64,000 bases of DNA from Aphrophora alni (lineage: Eukaryota > Arthropoda > Insecta > Hemiptera > Aphrophoridae): contig OY740773.1 of assembly GCA_963513935.1 (NCBI GenBank), positions 96,581,291 to 96,645,290 of the forward strand. Reading direction: 5' to 3'. A program made the translations under genes and the position numbers. Below the pieces are notes generated by a model that was given only the letters and a program-made list of their open reading frames with translations, ran no database searches and had not been told where the DNA came from. Position 1 is the first letter of the stretch, and each line of letters opens with the position of its first letter. This document shows, in pieces, positions 1 through 14,644 of this stretch.

Positions 1-720
1 AAATGACGGTTGATAACATTTATAAATATATGTCATAACCCTCTCGTTCTTTTTTCATTAAAATAATCCTCAAGATATTAAGCGTTGTGTACAAATTTGT
101 TTATGTGATATATAGTCTTCAAGGTTAGTTTACCATCTGCAATAACACCTGTATAATTCACTTTTACACCAGGTTGACAATTCCAGTCATCCTTACGGTT
201 AAAATTATCATATTTTTTTATTTTTTTTTTAAGTATAAAAATCAAACCATTAAAGTCTAAGTTTAATTATATAATTTCGCCTAAATTAATCTGAATATTA
301 TTAGTTGCACAATAGTACCCTAAAAGATTAAAATTATCACTTATACCCCAACACATTTAGAAATCTTTTCGTATGAAAAATAAAAGGGATTTCATGGACA
401 AAATCACTAACATAAATTGCCGACCTTAGACTGCCCCCCCCCCCACCACCACCAAACAGGAGTGAAGTTACATTCACCCGGATCCGAAACTTGCATTCCC
501 TTTTTGTTAATAATGTTTTAAGCCACTCCTTTAAAACCTGTCGCTTTCATTTTATTCAACATGACATTATCTGTTGAATAATTGATCACACGATGAAAGA
601 GCAAATCTTTGCATTTAAGTCTATTGTAAATGTTGTCAGTGAAGTTAATACTTTGGCTTTAAATCTACCTTAATAAACCAATTTAATTACTGCTAAATAT
701 TAATAAATCTTACATATCTA
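1..720. other. AT-rich non-coding DNA
   Basis: No coding trace was recognised. The only marked feature is a homopolymer C run near 434-446 followed by CCACCACCACC, typical of slipped-strand simple sequence. Confidence 0.5.
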
Positions 721-739
721 CGTAAAAAATTGATTGGTA

Positions 740-1075
740 CCTTCATGGTACTTACCAAGCCCCAACGTACAATATAGTGCTACTGTATCCTCTAAGTATA
801 ATTCCCAAAAGTTGATTACTTGGACCTCGTAACAAATTTTAAATTTCAGTTTTAGATCCAGGGGTCTTATCCAGTAGGGTACGTTTGTTTAACATAGATT
901 TTATACAGGTTTTTTGAACCTCGTAATTGTGTACATCACTACTTTCTCGATGTCGGCTAGTAACATCTAGAACCTCGTCGATGGGTAAACATTAAAAAAA
1001 TCTCCACTCACTACATTCGTGTCTGTCTGCGAAGTAGCCTACACTCGTTACATTCATGTCTGTTTGCGAACAATA
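740..1075 (+). repeat. Dispersed repeat family D, copy 1
   Basis: The core near 905-955 (CAGGTTTTTTGAACCTCGTA, then a TATCACTA-like stretch and GATGTCGGCTAG) recurs in related form near 22.93, 36.98, 48.46 and 55.28 kb, always on the plus strand. An upstream block near 749-780 (TACTTACCAAGCCC) is matched upstream of the 22.93-kb copy, so the family probably extends at least 150 bp 5' of the core. This copy also holds a two-copy tandem of about 37 bp (from 1005 and 1042; CACTCACTACATTCGTGTC-like). The class of element is unknown. The copy is cut short by the RT fragment that follows. Confidence 0.55.
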
Positions 1076-1279
1076 AGGAAACCTTAACTTAAAAGAAAAC
1101 AATAATAATTTTACTAAACACAAAAGCATGAAGTAAAGTCTATTAAGTCGTCCCAAAAACATGAGAGCTTTTGAAACTCAAGGATTACTATTTCAAATGA
1201 TAGCTTGATAGGTAGTGGTCTAGCTCTCTGCATTTTGGACTTGTGAACCGGTAAACGTTGCAGATAATTGAGATTATAG

Positions 1280-1937
1280 TTGCTGATGTTACAGTTTTCT
1301 GTGTTATGCTACTCTTATGGTATACCATATGCGAATTCAGCAAAGTACCTAGGCATGACGCTCGATGCCAAATTAAGGTGGGAGGAACATGTCAAAAAGA
1401 AGAGACAAGAATTGAATATAAAAGTCAAGAAGATGCATTGGTTGTTAGGTCAATACTCACAACTTTAATTGCATAACAAATTGCTACTATATAAGCAAAT
1501 TCTAAAGCCAGTATGGAATTATGGTAGTCAGTTGTGAGGCTGTACTAATAAGTCAAATATCAATCGGATACAAACATTTCAAAACAAAGTATTGAGGCAA
1601 ATCTGTAAAGCTCCATGGTATGTGAGGAGCGACAACATATATCGTGACTTAAAAATCAATACCGTGGCTGAGGAAATTAAGGTATGCTCCTTAAGACACA
1701 GTAAGAGACTGGAAGCTCATGAGAATATAGAAATGCTCCCTCTCCTCAACGCCAGCAAGCACCTGCGAAGGCTGAAGAGGACAAAGCCCATTGACTTGGT
1801 GCGAGACTAAAACTGGACTCTGTTTAATGAACTAGAGCTGGGTGAACCATATCATTGTTAAAACCATGTATTCAGAATAAATTGCTTGTTAGGTTGTATT
1901 TAACTTAGTTGTAATAAAATATAATTTTAAAAAAAAT
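1280..1937 (+). pseudogene. Non-LTR retrotransposon RT C-terminal fragment (Jockey-like)
   Basis: This is a decayed 3' end of ORF2 of a Jockey-type LINE. One frame gives ANSAKYLGMTLDAKLRW near 1335-1385, then a KKKRQELNIKVKK-like helix and WLLGQYSQL. After a frame change the next block reads YKQILKPVWNYGSQL, stop, GCTNKSN. The last open stretch (1592-1810) carries LRQICKAPWYVR and ends in RRLKRTKPIDLVRD. In this family these blocks lie downstream of the reverse-transcriptase palm and form the thumb and C-terminal region. The catalytic FADD block and everything 5' are missing, as expected from 5' truncation during target-primed reverse transcription. An AATAAA-like and A-rich stretch (about 1908-1936) fits the 3' tail. 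Frame breaks and an in-frame stop show it is dead. A second, diverged copy lies near 31.5 kb. Confidence 0.9.
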
Positions 1938-2690
1938 CCTACTCTTCGCTCTGTGTTTGGTGTCATTTTTATTACACTTAAATGTAAGCCTTATCTTACA
2001 AAATGTTTTGTGATTTATTCTTTGTGTTAATTTAAATATTTAAACAAGACACGAGTATATTTTTATAAATTATTTGTGAGTGTATTTCAATACATATACT
2101 TTTTTTTAGTGTTTTAGAGCCAAACGTTTGATTAAGAGTCTCAATAATCATGAAAATGCTAAATCAAAACTTATTTTAATTCATTAATTTTGTGATGATT
2201 TTTTGATTGTATTTTAATTGTGGAAGAGGTGACATGGTGATGCTCCTTGTAATCATTGTGTAAAATATTTATTATAAGGGGTTTAATTTAATTATCAGTG
2301 ATTGCCCTGCTGAACTGGTTATGTTAAAAACATGTTTACCTGTATTTTCCCACTGCTCACAGTTCTTCTTTGTTTCATTTCTCTATTGGTTTCGTCTATT
2401 GTCATTATGAAAACACTTCGTTGTTGTTTATACTTTCATTGGTTCAATGCATGTTAATTGCTCAAAATAAATAAAACACATGTACACCCCGTTTAAGAAT
2501 AACATGGATGCACAACACTTAACTTTACTTTTGAAAGATTTTGAGTTATTGTGGTAAACACGTGTGTCGGCGTTCATGTCCTAATCGATACTCATTATAG
2601 TATTTTATTTATTTTGAGCACATGGAAACAGGATAAACCTTGACAACGATTTTGACCGATCCCATTTAGAAAGTAAAAACAAAAATCATT
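1938..2690. other. AT-rich non-coding DNA
   Basis: No coding trace or recognised repeat was found. Confidence 0.5.
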
Positions 2691-2691
2691 G

Positions 2692-2875
2692 TTATTTTTT
2701 TATAAAACAAAATTAATTTAAAAAAATTGAGACAGAATTTTGTATTAACATATTTATTTATTTTTTAAATGTACATTACAACAATTATTTTTTTATAAAA
2801 CAAAATTAATTTTAATAAATTGAGACAGAATTTTGTATTAACATATTTATTTTTTTTTAAATGTACATTACAACA
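2692..2875. repeat. Two-copy tandem duplication, about 93-bp unit
   Basis: Copy one starts at 2692 and copy two at 2785. Both contain TTATTTTTTTATAAAACAAA, a TTGAGACAGAATTTTG block and end in AAATGTACATTACAAC. The copies differ by only a few indels in A or T runs, so the duplication is young relative to its surroundings. Confidence 0.9.
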
Positions 2876-4725
2876 TATGTAATGTATATAACATTATATT
2901 TTATTAGTGTTTCATTTAGACTAACACGTGCACATTTCTTTCGACTATTTGATAAATTTTTGTCTCTTTAATTCTTGGTTTTAATTATCAAAACACTGCA
3001 CTACATCTCTTTCAAATATTATAACAGGTTAAATTTAAAGTTAACGTTTTCGCGTAATTAGTTTTGAAAATGTTCGATGGGGTGAGAAATATCGATTACC
3101 TTAAGAAATTAAATTTGAAGCTCTAATGCGGTTTCAGATTTATTTGATAAATCTCCCTCCAAAGAGATTCCAATCATCGGTTTTCTTATCGGGGTAAAAA
3201 AGGAAATGAACTCATTTAAATTCAATTGTTACGCATTACGGAAACGATTGGGTAGATTTGACCCAAATCAAAGAGTTATTATTATTATTAACATTTTTAT
3301 TAAAAACATTCGAATAAAGTATCCTTACAGTTGGATAAATGAATATGTTAGTGAAACCTTGTCAAATCAAATTTTCAGAAGTAATTATTTTCCATTTAGT
3401 GTTTTAATTACCTTGGAGTTAAAAATGTTTGATAAGTTTATTGACAATTGACATAAAACACCGTGTTTACGAAATTGGAATTACAGATCACGGCGATTGG
3501 TAAACGATACTATTTATAAACTTTATTTAGTTTTAAATATTGAATTTGTTAACTTACGTAGTACACTTCTGAAATACTGATTGAACAAATAACGAGTCAG
3601 AAAAATATGTTTAATTGATATATGAAATGTTTATTTTAGAACCACACAACTATAACGTCCTGTCTTTAATTTAATAACAGACCAAACAAACAATCACAGT
3701 CATCAACCTAGAACGAAAATAGACGCAGACATGTAGGTCTGAAGCCAATAAGTTTTATTCTAACTTTCATAATTTCTGGTTCCTAACTTATACCGCAACT
3801 ACAACTAATTGTGAGCAACAGTTTTAAGAAACGATGTAAATATAAACAAACTGTAAGTAAACTTAGAATAAATTGATTACAGTTTTTTAATTAACACGTG
3901 CTAAATAAACTCCTTTCTTTTTTTACGACAAAAAATACAATCCTAAAAGACGTGTTTGTTTTCAAAGTACAAAAGATTTTACTTTTATAAGAAATAGATA
4001 AAGGGTATGTATTACCGTCATTACGACACCTTAGTCAAACTCAAGGTCACCTGAGACAACTTAAAGTTAACTGGGCATGTTTTCGGGAATGAATTGTATT
4101 TTCAGGAGCCAAGTGTTAAACTTGTTACAAAGTCCTATGCAAGAAGTAATAAATATTGAATTTGAAACATTTAATAACATAACTGACATATTGTTTGTCA
4201 AAGAAAATATATATGACTATTAAAGTAGGTAGTGTTGGAATGACTATTGAGTATATGGGTTATGTGTTTATTTGGTCTTAACAATTTAGGGTCTCTTGTA
4301 AAGGTTTTGGTGTACGTTATTTATATATATTTATAATATAACTTGAGAACAGCTTTTCGAATTTGTTTACTTTTGTAATATTTAGTATATAAAAATGAAG
4401 TAAGTTTATGTCTCTCTCTTATACATCCGCACTCCCACAGCTACGACAGGCATACAGGTAGAAACTTTATGTGTAATTTAATTTTTTTATTTACTTAGTT
4501 TAATTTTACTTTTTTCTAATTTTGTTTTTAAAATTAAATTGGGCACCAAATTAAATATTGGTATCATGTGGTTATTGATTTAAAAAAAAAAAAAACCTAT
4601 AAGAAACTTTTTTTTTAATAAATAAACATTATTATTATTAAATATCATTGTTATACTGACTACTGTGTTAATTCTTTTATTTTTTTATTGCCTTTTCTCT
4701 CTATGTATTTTAAATGGATTTTTTT
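2876..4725. other. AT-rich DNA; one unrecognised 81-codon ORF
   Basis: An ATG-started ORF on the plus strand at 3206-3451 encodes 81 residues rich in Asn, Ile, Lys and Phe. It matches nothing recognised and has the composition expected of chance ORFs in 70%+ AT sequence. No promoter, splice or coding signature supports it. The rest is featureless. Confidence 0.4.
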
Positions 4726-4729
4726 GAAT

Positions 4730-7040
<2,311 letters not shown>

Positions 7041-7139
7041 TCTTCATAAAATACCGATGGGTAAATTAAAATGATATCGCCTATCTTACATTTTGTATTA
7101 CAAATCACTTAGAGATTTACTTATGTACTTATGTGTTAT

Positions 7140-8285
7140 GTAACCTCTTCAGGATAAAAACGTGATGAATATCCATTTTCGTCGCTTCCCATAAATAAAT
7201 CACGTCAATCCGAATGTACTCGTAACCGAAACACTCCTTCAAGAAATGAATGTTCCAATACTCTCTCCCGCATCTATCATAAGAAGAGTCATTCCTCTAA
7301 ACTACTATTTTGAGATGTGTCTCTAGAGTGTCTCAGATCAACTAACCATACATAATCGTCCTGGTATTTTAATTAGCGTTCTTCCTACACGAGCCAGTAA
7401 GAACCTATTATGTTCCTTTGCCTGTTTACAATCAGTCCGTGTGCCCCGTGTAATTTGCCGCTCTTACGAGCCCATACTACAATGGTCACCTGATGTCTCC
7501 GGCACCCTGACTGATCTTCTCACATAGTGCAACGATCTTTGCCAACCCGACTGATTTCACGTTATTAATTGACATCAACTAAACCAGAATCATCTTATTC
7601 CTTCCTCATATATTGAGTGTCCGTTTCAATTTATGAAGATTCAAACCGATAATAGAGGTCTGTCGGTCTAAACCTCATCAATGACTCTACTTGCTTAAAG
7701 TTCAATTATTGTGTATTTTGTAAAATTAAATAATAGACTTCTGATTGGAAGAATGTAGTCTATTTCTTCAAATGGAAAGACATATCGTCTCTATATTTGA
7801 TACACGAATCATTTTACATCCTTACCCTCAAAGGAATCGTGAACACGAAGTGCTACTTTCACTTGATACTCAACATTCTGTAGAAGATATCACAACTTCG
7901 AACGGGTCAAACTGATCAATCAACATAGCTACTCTGCGTAACAGAGTTTGCATGAATAAAAATGTGCTTATTCTGCTAACGTCCTTTCCATTGAGTTGAA
8001 TTGGTTTAACTTATGAAGTCGGCATAACCTCCTTCTTCAGAACAACTTCCATCGGCGGCAGTAGCTTCATTGCCGGAGCATGAAGACATTCCAGTACTGG
8101 CACTATTTCAACAGTACTTAAAGTCTCTGCTGGGACCATGCAACCATTTGTATACGTGATCTTATGTACAATGATTGTCTAATAAATCTATACTTTAAGG
8201 GCAAGCACCCAAATATTCCTAACCGCTCTTGTCCACTCCCGTAAATACCTTTGCTTCTTCCTACATACTTCATCAATATGTAGTT
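7140..8285 (-). pseudogene. Decayed protein-coding sequence of unknown identity
   Basis: This stretch is clearly richer in G+C than its surroundings and its minus strand translates into long protein-like segments in shifting frames. In minus-strand order: a basic DEVCRKKQRYLREW segment (near 8230-8275); PAETLSTVEIVPVLE (8087-8135); FLFMQTLLRRVAML (about 7921-7965); QVKVALRVHDSFEGKDVK (about 7815-7868); HGLIVNRQRNIIGSYWLV (about 7395-7450); DDYVWLVDLRHSRD (about 7320-7362). Frameshifts and stops between segments show it is inactive. I do not recognise the family: no RT, integrase, DDE, helicase or polymerase motif is visible. It could be a retrocopy of a host gene, a gene of a large transposon or an old viral insertion. 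It sits between repeat units 1 and 2, so it probably inserted into the array. Confidence 0.5.
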
Positions 8286-8309
8286 TCCAGTACTGATGTA
8301 TGTCCAAAA

Positions 8310-9362
8310 TAACTTCTAAATGTGATTTTTTTAAATCTCATAATAATTGCTAAATATATTGAACAAATATTGGCAATAGAAAGTTATATTCCACTTTACC
8401 CTTTCTATTCCGATGTTTAATCGATTAATTACATATCAATTTTATTATTATTATTTTTTTTTTGTTATTACAATTTTGTCAAAAATATTTTCTATACATC
8501 TGCGAAAACTCCAGAATAAAAAAATAAAAAATTCCAATTGTAAAGATATAACAGGTATGTTGTATTGTGTGTTCAAATGGGTAATAATTTAAACTTTATA
8601 ATTACGTTCATTACAAGTGTTTAAAAGCAAACAACTACTTTCAATTAAAAATCCTGTCCTACATTAATATTTTAATAAATTTCTTAAAGTAAAAACACTT
8701 TCAGTCCCAAGCTTTCTTACAGTAAGAGTTTATTCCTTTCAAAACTTTATAATAACATTAAAGTTTTAAATTAACTTTTATGTTTCATGGGTAGATAAGC
8801 TTTTAATCGCTGGAACATTTATTATTTACTTTGTAACATTTCAAAAATCAGTCCAGTGTTTTCTTTGAATGAAAAAAGGATTTAAATAAAATAAGAATGT
8901 AAACCAATTAAGGTTGGTCGTGTTGTTGGAACTGTTTTTTAAGAGAGTTTTTAACGTTTCGATAATGTTAACAAATTACTATAAACAACTAATTTGCTGG
9001 AACAGAGCTGAAGATGTAGTAAACCCATTTGGTCAGTGTCAACGGAAATCAGAAATAAATCAGGAAATCTTTCTACTATGTTATTCTGTAATATTTTTCA
9101 CTCTAACTACGGACGTTAAATATTTTTTAAATTTATAAATAAAATTAAAGTTACCTTAATATATTTTTCTGGCACTAAATTTAGTAAGTAATTCTAATTA
9201 AACATGTCATCATAAAATAACTGTTTCCGTTTTCATTTGTTTAGTAAATATTGTTTTTGTTTTTTTCAACAATTGATACAAACCTAATTTCCCCAACAAA
9301 GCATAAATTCTATCTCGTAATTTCCATTAAATTCGATATTTGCATAAATAATATAATCAAAA
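8310..9362 (+). repeat. Degenerate long repeat unit 2, block A part
   Basis: It opens with GCAATAGAAAGTTATATTCC, matching the lead block of unit 1. Block A follows with ACTTTCAATTAAAAATCC (near 8637) and AACCAATTAAGGTTGGTCGTG (near 8905, first 20 bases matching unit 1's AACAATTAAGGTCGATCGTG near 5294). A 74-codon ORF at 8914-9138 is inside this repeat and is not conserved as a frame in sister units. Confidence 0.5.
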
Positions 9363-9560
9363 CAATGCTTTAAACTTCCCCAAAACCACAATAAAACACT
9401 AACAACACAAAGTAATGATTTTTATTAAGGTTGATGTGTATTATATCTCTGAAGAATGATAGCAGTGCTATTAAAATGTACATAAAGTAGAATAAACATA
9501 ACTATACAGTCTTTGTGTTGTTAGTGTTTTATTGTGGTTTTGAGGAATTTCCTTTCATTG
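9363..9560. mobile_element. MITE-like element with long terminal inverted repeats
   Basis: The segment 9379-9412 is the inverted copy of 9511-9544: the left arm reads CAAAACCACAATAAAACACT and continues AACAACACAAAG, and the right arm is its near-perfect reverse complement. Weaker pairing extends outward to about 9363 and 9560 (CAATG/CATTG). About 100 bp of AT-rich, non-coding DNA lies between. Size and structure fit a miniature inverted-repeat transposable element. No clear target-site duplication was seen, so the superfamily is unknown. It separates blocks A and B of unit 2 and so inserted after that unit formed. Confidence 0.7.
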
Positions 9561-9649
9561 TATATTCACCAAAGTGCTCTAGTGATTCATATGATAATCA
9601 AAACAGTTAAACTTTTAAAAGGTTAAAATATTTGGTAATTTTTGGAGGA

Positions 9650-9965
9650 GGATAACACAAATAAAAAACTCCGAGATTATATTAAATTCTCTTGTAGTTC
9701 TATCTCGTACAGTTTTCCTTCTGACTTTTCTTTTATACCTGTTTTTGTAAGTTTCACATTGAGTTTATTCGATTCAATTAAAAACTTCAATAAAGCTTGA
9801 CTTGGAAAGAGGAAAAAGCCGCGACGTAAGAAATCAAGTCCCGTCTAGAGACGAATTTGACAGAATAATGTTATTCGTTTCCGCCAAGAGATTGTAATCA
9901 TGTAAAATAGCATTAAATTTCTTCAGATTGAATTTTCTTATCAGTGGCGATGATATATGCATAAA
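9650..9965 (+). repeat. Degenerate long repeat unit 2, block B part
   Basis: It contains AAATTCTCTTGTAGTTCTAT, GCTTGACTTGGAAAGAGGAA, CGTCTAGAGACGAATTTG and CCGCCAAGAGATTGTAATCA in the same order and strand as unit 1 block B. Confidence 0.55.
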
Positions 9966-10309
9966 CCAACAATTTAAATTTCAGTACGAACAATTTAGAT
10001 GATTTTTAACTCATTATTTTAATAGTTGGTTTGTTTTCTTTGTCACAATTACACTTTTGTTCGTATAATCAGAATCATTTTGATATTTTTAGAAGAAACA
10101 AATTTCTAAGCATGTTAATAATAACGTGTTCATTACGATGAAGAAAGAACGAGTTCTTGATGCAAATTTTCAAGATAAGAACAATTTTCATGAAACTTTT
10201 GATTTAAATAAGTTAGAACTTGCATGCTAAATTAATCCAAAACAAAACAAATTACTACGACACCAGTGAAACTTTTAAATAAAAGTAAACTTTCTAACGT
10301 TGAAAAATA

Positions 10310-11520
10310 AAAATAAAAATTTCAACTTTATATCAACGTTGATAACAAAGATTTAAAAGTTTTCTCATACTTTAAATTGAAAACGTGAATATTTTCCTTA
10401 CTTCAATATTCTACTAAATTTGTGATGAAGGGAAAGCATTTTAAATATCAATCATACTTACGGTGGAAGTTTAATCCTTTAAAATTCTTGTTTTACAAGA
10501 ACATAAATAATTAAAATTAAAGTCTTTCATAAGACGTTAAAAGTTTTTAGGATTTGAACATTTTTATTTAATTTGCAGCATCTCAAAAATTTTTACGAAA
10601 TTTTTAAGTCGTTATTTGATAAAGAAATATTCTAATAATGCTACAATGAAAATATATCGGCCGTGTTGTTGAATAATATTTTTTATAATAATAGGTTTAT
10701 TTTTAATTTGATTATTTGAAAAAAACGACAAGTTACATTAAACTTATTGCTACAGAAGGTCGCATTAATGTGAACCGATTTCTACTGTATCTAGAGAAAT
10801 CAAAAATAACACAAAATAATTACACACAATTTTTTTTAAAATTGTTACGTCAGTCTTTCTAACAATGTAGTTCTATTATACGTTCTAACTTTGACTTTCA
10901 TTCGTTTTTTTAATGTAACAAATTTGAAATTTGACTAATATGTTTTATTCCTAACACTAAAATTTAGTACGCTAATCAAATAGAAAATTGTATCACAAAA
11001 TAATTGTTAGGGCCTACTTACTTATTTTTGTAATTAATTCCTTAAATAAGTTGTCAATGACTTTATCATACTAAAATAATATGTAAAAAGTTTAATTTAA
11101 TTGGATTTCTTATTTCTAACAAGTCCTTAACAAATACCAAACCACACAAGTGCTTAATGTATTTCGTACTTTATGTTAACTTCTGTAATGAAGCCATTCA
11201 CTGGTCAATTAGACATTTGATATGTTGTACCATTTATGTTGTCCCCGTTAATAATAAGTTCCGTTTAGGTTCTATTTCCTATCTATGGTTTTCCTAACAA
11301 ATATATTATGTTAGGTTCAAGTTGAGATTATCAATTCACATAAAATTTAATAAAGTTTGACTTGGAATCAGAACTTTGCTATCAGAAGAATAAAGTTCCT
11401 CTAGAGAGGAATTTGACATATTACGTGATTTGTTTTCCCCAAGAGATTTTAATAATGTAAACTGATTTCCGTACAGTATTAAATGTAACGGAAGAAGGAA
11501 TGCCTTATACTTGAAACGTT
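10310..11520 (+). repeat. Degenerate long repeat unit 3
   Basis: Block A near 10330-10690 has GATAACAAAGATTTAAAAG and ends with ATATCGGCCGTGTTGTTG (compare TTGGTCGTGTTGTTGG in unit 2). Block B near 11260-11510 has GTTTGACTTGGAATCAGAAC, TTCCTCTAGAGAGGAATTTG and TTTTCCCCAAGAGATTTTAA. This is the most compact unit, about 950 bp between A and B landmarks. Confidence 0.55.
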
Positions 11521-12475
11521 GTAAGTATCAATGTTAATGAATTTAATTGAAATCCTGTATTACAAAATCCTTGTAGGTTGAATTTGAGTAACATACGGTA
11601 TGGATTTAATAATGAAAATGTTTCCACGTGTAATATATTACTTGCTTTATTCTGTGTAATTTTACTGATTACATTTCTTAACACTACCAAATTAACGGCT
11701 TTAACATTGAGAATGTAAACACTACATCAGAAAGAAAGGAAGAAACACTCTTGCAATCCTACAAAAATCCATTTGTTGTCACTAACGGTTTAAACCTTTA
11801 CTGGTCACTCATTCGTTAGTTAGTGACAAAAATAAAGGATAAAACTAGTAGTGGCATTAAACTAACATTTTGTTTACAACGTTTTTGTTGTTTTTTCTTA
11901 CATTATTCACAAACTTTCTTAGTTTGTAACGAATTTTTAATTGACAATAATTGAGATTGATATTTTCATTAAAAATATGCAAATCACAGGAAAATTCATT
12001 AAGTATGTCAGTGAAAGAAACCCACTTGCGTTAGGTCTTCCTTGAAATGACTACTCCCGGAAGAAACTACCTGTTGCATTTGTTCTTGTTTAAGCTTGAT
12101 CGGGGTGTCTGCTATATAGCTAAATTAATTCTATCGATAAGGTGGTACACAATCGAAATTGCTTATACCTGTTTTGCTCCCAAAGAAGGTCATTGTTCTT
12201 TGTTTAACAAGGAGAACGACCGCTTATATACATTTATGTAAACATGAAGATCCCAACAGTAAAAAAATAATAAATAGGTGTTCAGCGAAACACAACAATT
12301 ATTTAACCAGAATACTCAAATGTTTCAAACTTTTTGACTTGGTATAACATAAAATATAAGAAATACAGTTAAATATTAGAGCGTAGTGATTATATGCCAA
12401 ACACGTAAAATATAATGTTTCCATTTTATATACTGAAGATACCAATGGGAATACTGGAAGTAGATTATATATTAA
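11521..12475. other. AT-rich spacer between repeat units
   Basis: No recognisable coding or repeat sequence. Overlapping ORFs of 62-64 codons near 12047-12347 look like chance. Confidence 0.4.
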
Positions 12476-12479
12476 GTAG

Positions 12480-14640
12480 TAAAGAAATATTAGAAATATA
12501 TATATATATATATTTGCTGTAATTCTAATACATCAGAAAAATCTACGATATAATAAAATCGTCTTATCTCCAAGATATTTTCTTACTGGGCAGATATATT
12601 TTCTTGTTCGTTCTAAATTATAGCAATCTTAATTGTATATATAAGGTTTATAACAATGATTAAAAACCAATCACATACTTCAAATTAAAAATCTTGGAAA
12701 CTTTCCTTACTTCAATCTAATATTAATTTTTGGATTTTCGTAAAGTAAAAGTGTAATCCTTTACAAAAAACTGTTTTAGTCACTTAAATATTTTAATTAA
12801 TTTACATCCATGCTTCATAAACCTATGTGAGAGGTGTCCTTCTGTTTAAAGATATAATTGCAATGTAAATAAATTAAGTTCGGTCATATTAGTTATTATT
12901 AATATTTAGTTTCTATTAATTTTTAAAACCATTTATATTGTGCCCCCCTCAGATAACGAGTATTGGCTTGGCAAGTAGTTTAAACATTCAATAATAAGTT
13001 AATATAAATTATAGTTTTTAAACATGATATTTTAAGCTCATTCTTTTTCTTTTTTATCTAAATACATATAAATTTATCAAAATATACCGAGTAAGTTTAA
13101 ATATATTAAAATATAAATCGAAATCAAACAATAAAATATTGTATTGTCACCTGATTTACGTCAGTGAGCAAAACTTTTATCTTTCTGTGACAAGGCGTTG
13201 AAGAAAACCATGTACAAATATCTTCGTTTCCTGCTGTCAGTTGTCCTAATGTTAATGTTATGAAAAAAAGTATTTTTAGGGCTATTTCTGATACCATAAT
13301 TGATGTAAAATACCGATTTCGAATTTTTATTTTGTCCCCGAAAATGCATGCTTTGTTCAAGTTATAAATAAATCTTTTTTTAATTTTTCACCTGAAGGAA
13401 AACACAATTTTCTACAATCAACAATTTATTTGTACAATACAAATCATGGCGACGTGTCAATAATGAAGACATCACCCTCAGTTATTGTATCCACAAAAAC
13501 CTTCATGAGCTTCAATGTAAAAAAAATTACACATTTTTTTAATGTCGTCTTAGATTAGATCCCCATCTTTCATCCTTCCTATCAAGTCTTTCTTGATCAA
13601 CACTTGTTCTTTTCCGATCCTGACGTCAATATTAGACGACTAGAGCTCTTTATTTTATTTTATGTCCTTCGGTTTTTATATAAAGCTATGATGACCGAGA
13701 TTTTTTTTACCTTTAAACAACAAGAAGTAAACAGTTCTATTGTGCATGTTTACAAATTTTAATTATATTCCTTTAAACTCAGTTACAATTTAAGATGTTT
13801 TAACTTCTTGCAATGGAAATTGCAAATCTTGTAAATCGCAGTTTGTATTACCTAGGGAAATCAGATATAACGTAGTCACATGAAATTGTATTCACAATTA
13901 TTTTGTAAGTGTGTTACATTATACCTCTATATTCTATTATAGAAATCTTTTATTCTATCTGTAAATCTTTTATTCGTTCCTTTTCTAAAATCTATAAAAA
14001 TATTTAAAGTTGTATAATAATCATAATGCATATAAATAATTCAAACTTATTACACATTTATACCTAAAATAAGATTTCAATAACTTTCTGTAGGAAGCAT
14101 AATAAATTGAATTTTCTCCAAAATAATGAAGTGTAAAACGTTATTTAAATGTATTTCATAATTTTAAAGATATTTTTTAAGAATTGATTTAATTAAGTAA
14201 ACATTTTAAACAACGAAACGACTTAATTTACTATGTAACTTTGCTTCACTTATTAAAAAACCCCTGGATTCTTCTTGTATTATTTTAAGGTGGAGATTAC
14301 GAAAATAAAAAATCCAGTTCCACATTAAACCTTATCTCCCACAGAAGTTCGTCTCCATTTTCCCAATAGCGGCTTTTGTAAATTTCAAGTTGCGTTCATT
14401 CGATTCACTTAAACTTTAATATAAATTGACATAGAGAGAGGAACAAACTACGCCGTCAGAAGAAATCAAATTCCTCTAGAGACGAGTTAAATAAAATAAC
14501 GTGACTCGTTTTCCCCAGAGATTTTAATCGTGTAAACTGATTTACTTACAGTATTAACTTGTATGAGATTAAATTTCTTTATCAATGGCGATGGTAAATC
14601 AAATTTAACGGAGGAAGGAAAGATACTTAAATCGTAAAAA
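12480..14640 (+). repeat. Degenerate long repeat unit 4
   Basis: Block A (about 12590-12910) has TTTATAACAATGATTAAAAA, then CCAATCACATACTTCAAATT. Block B (about 14270-14640) has ATTCCTCTAGAGACGAG near 14470, CGTTTTCCCCAGAGATTTTA and a terminal AAATTTAACGGAGGAAGG that also ends unit 1 (AAATTTAACGGATAGAGG) and unit 3. A minus-strand R repeat is inserted between A and B. Unit 4 has the closest visible match to unit 1. Confidence 0.55.
13548..13730 (-). repeat. Repeat family R, minus copy
   Basis: On the minus strand it starts with TGTTGTTTAAAGGTAAAAAA and CTCGGTCATCAT and ends near AGATCTAATC-like sequence. The ordered R landmarks (GTTTAAAGGCGAAAA, CTCTCGGTCATCAT, AACATAAAATAAA, GTCAAGAGAGAC, GTGTAGATCCAGCTAG) are shared by about a dozen sites in this window. 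Confidence 0.6.
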
Positions 14641-14644
14641 AAAT

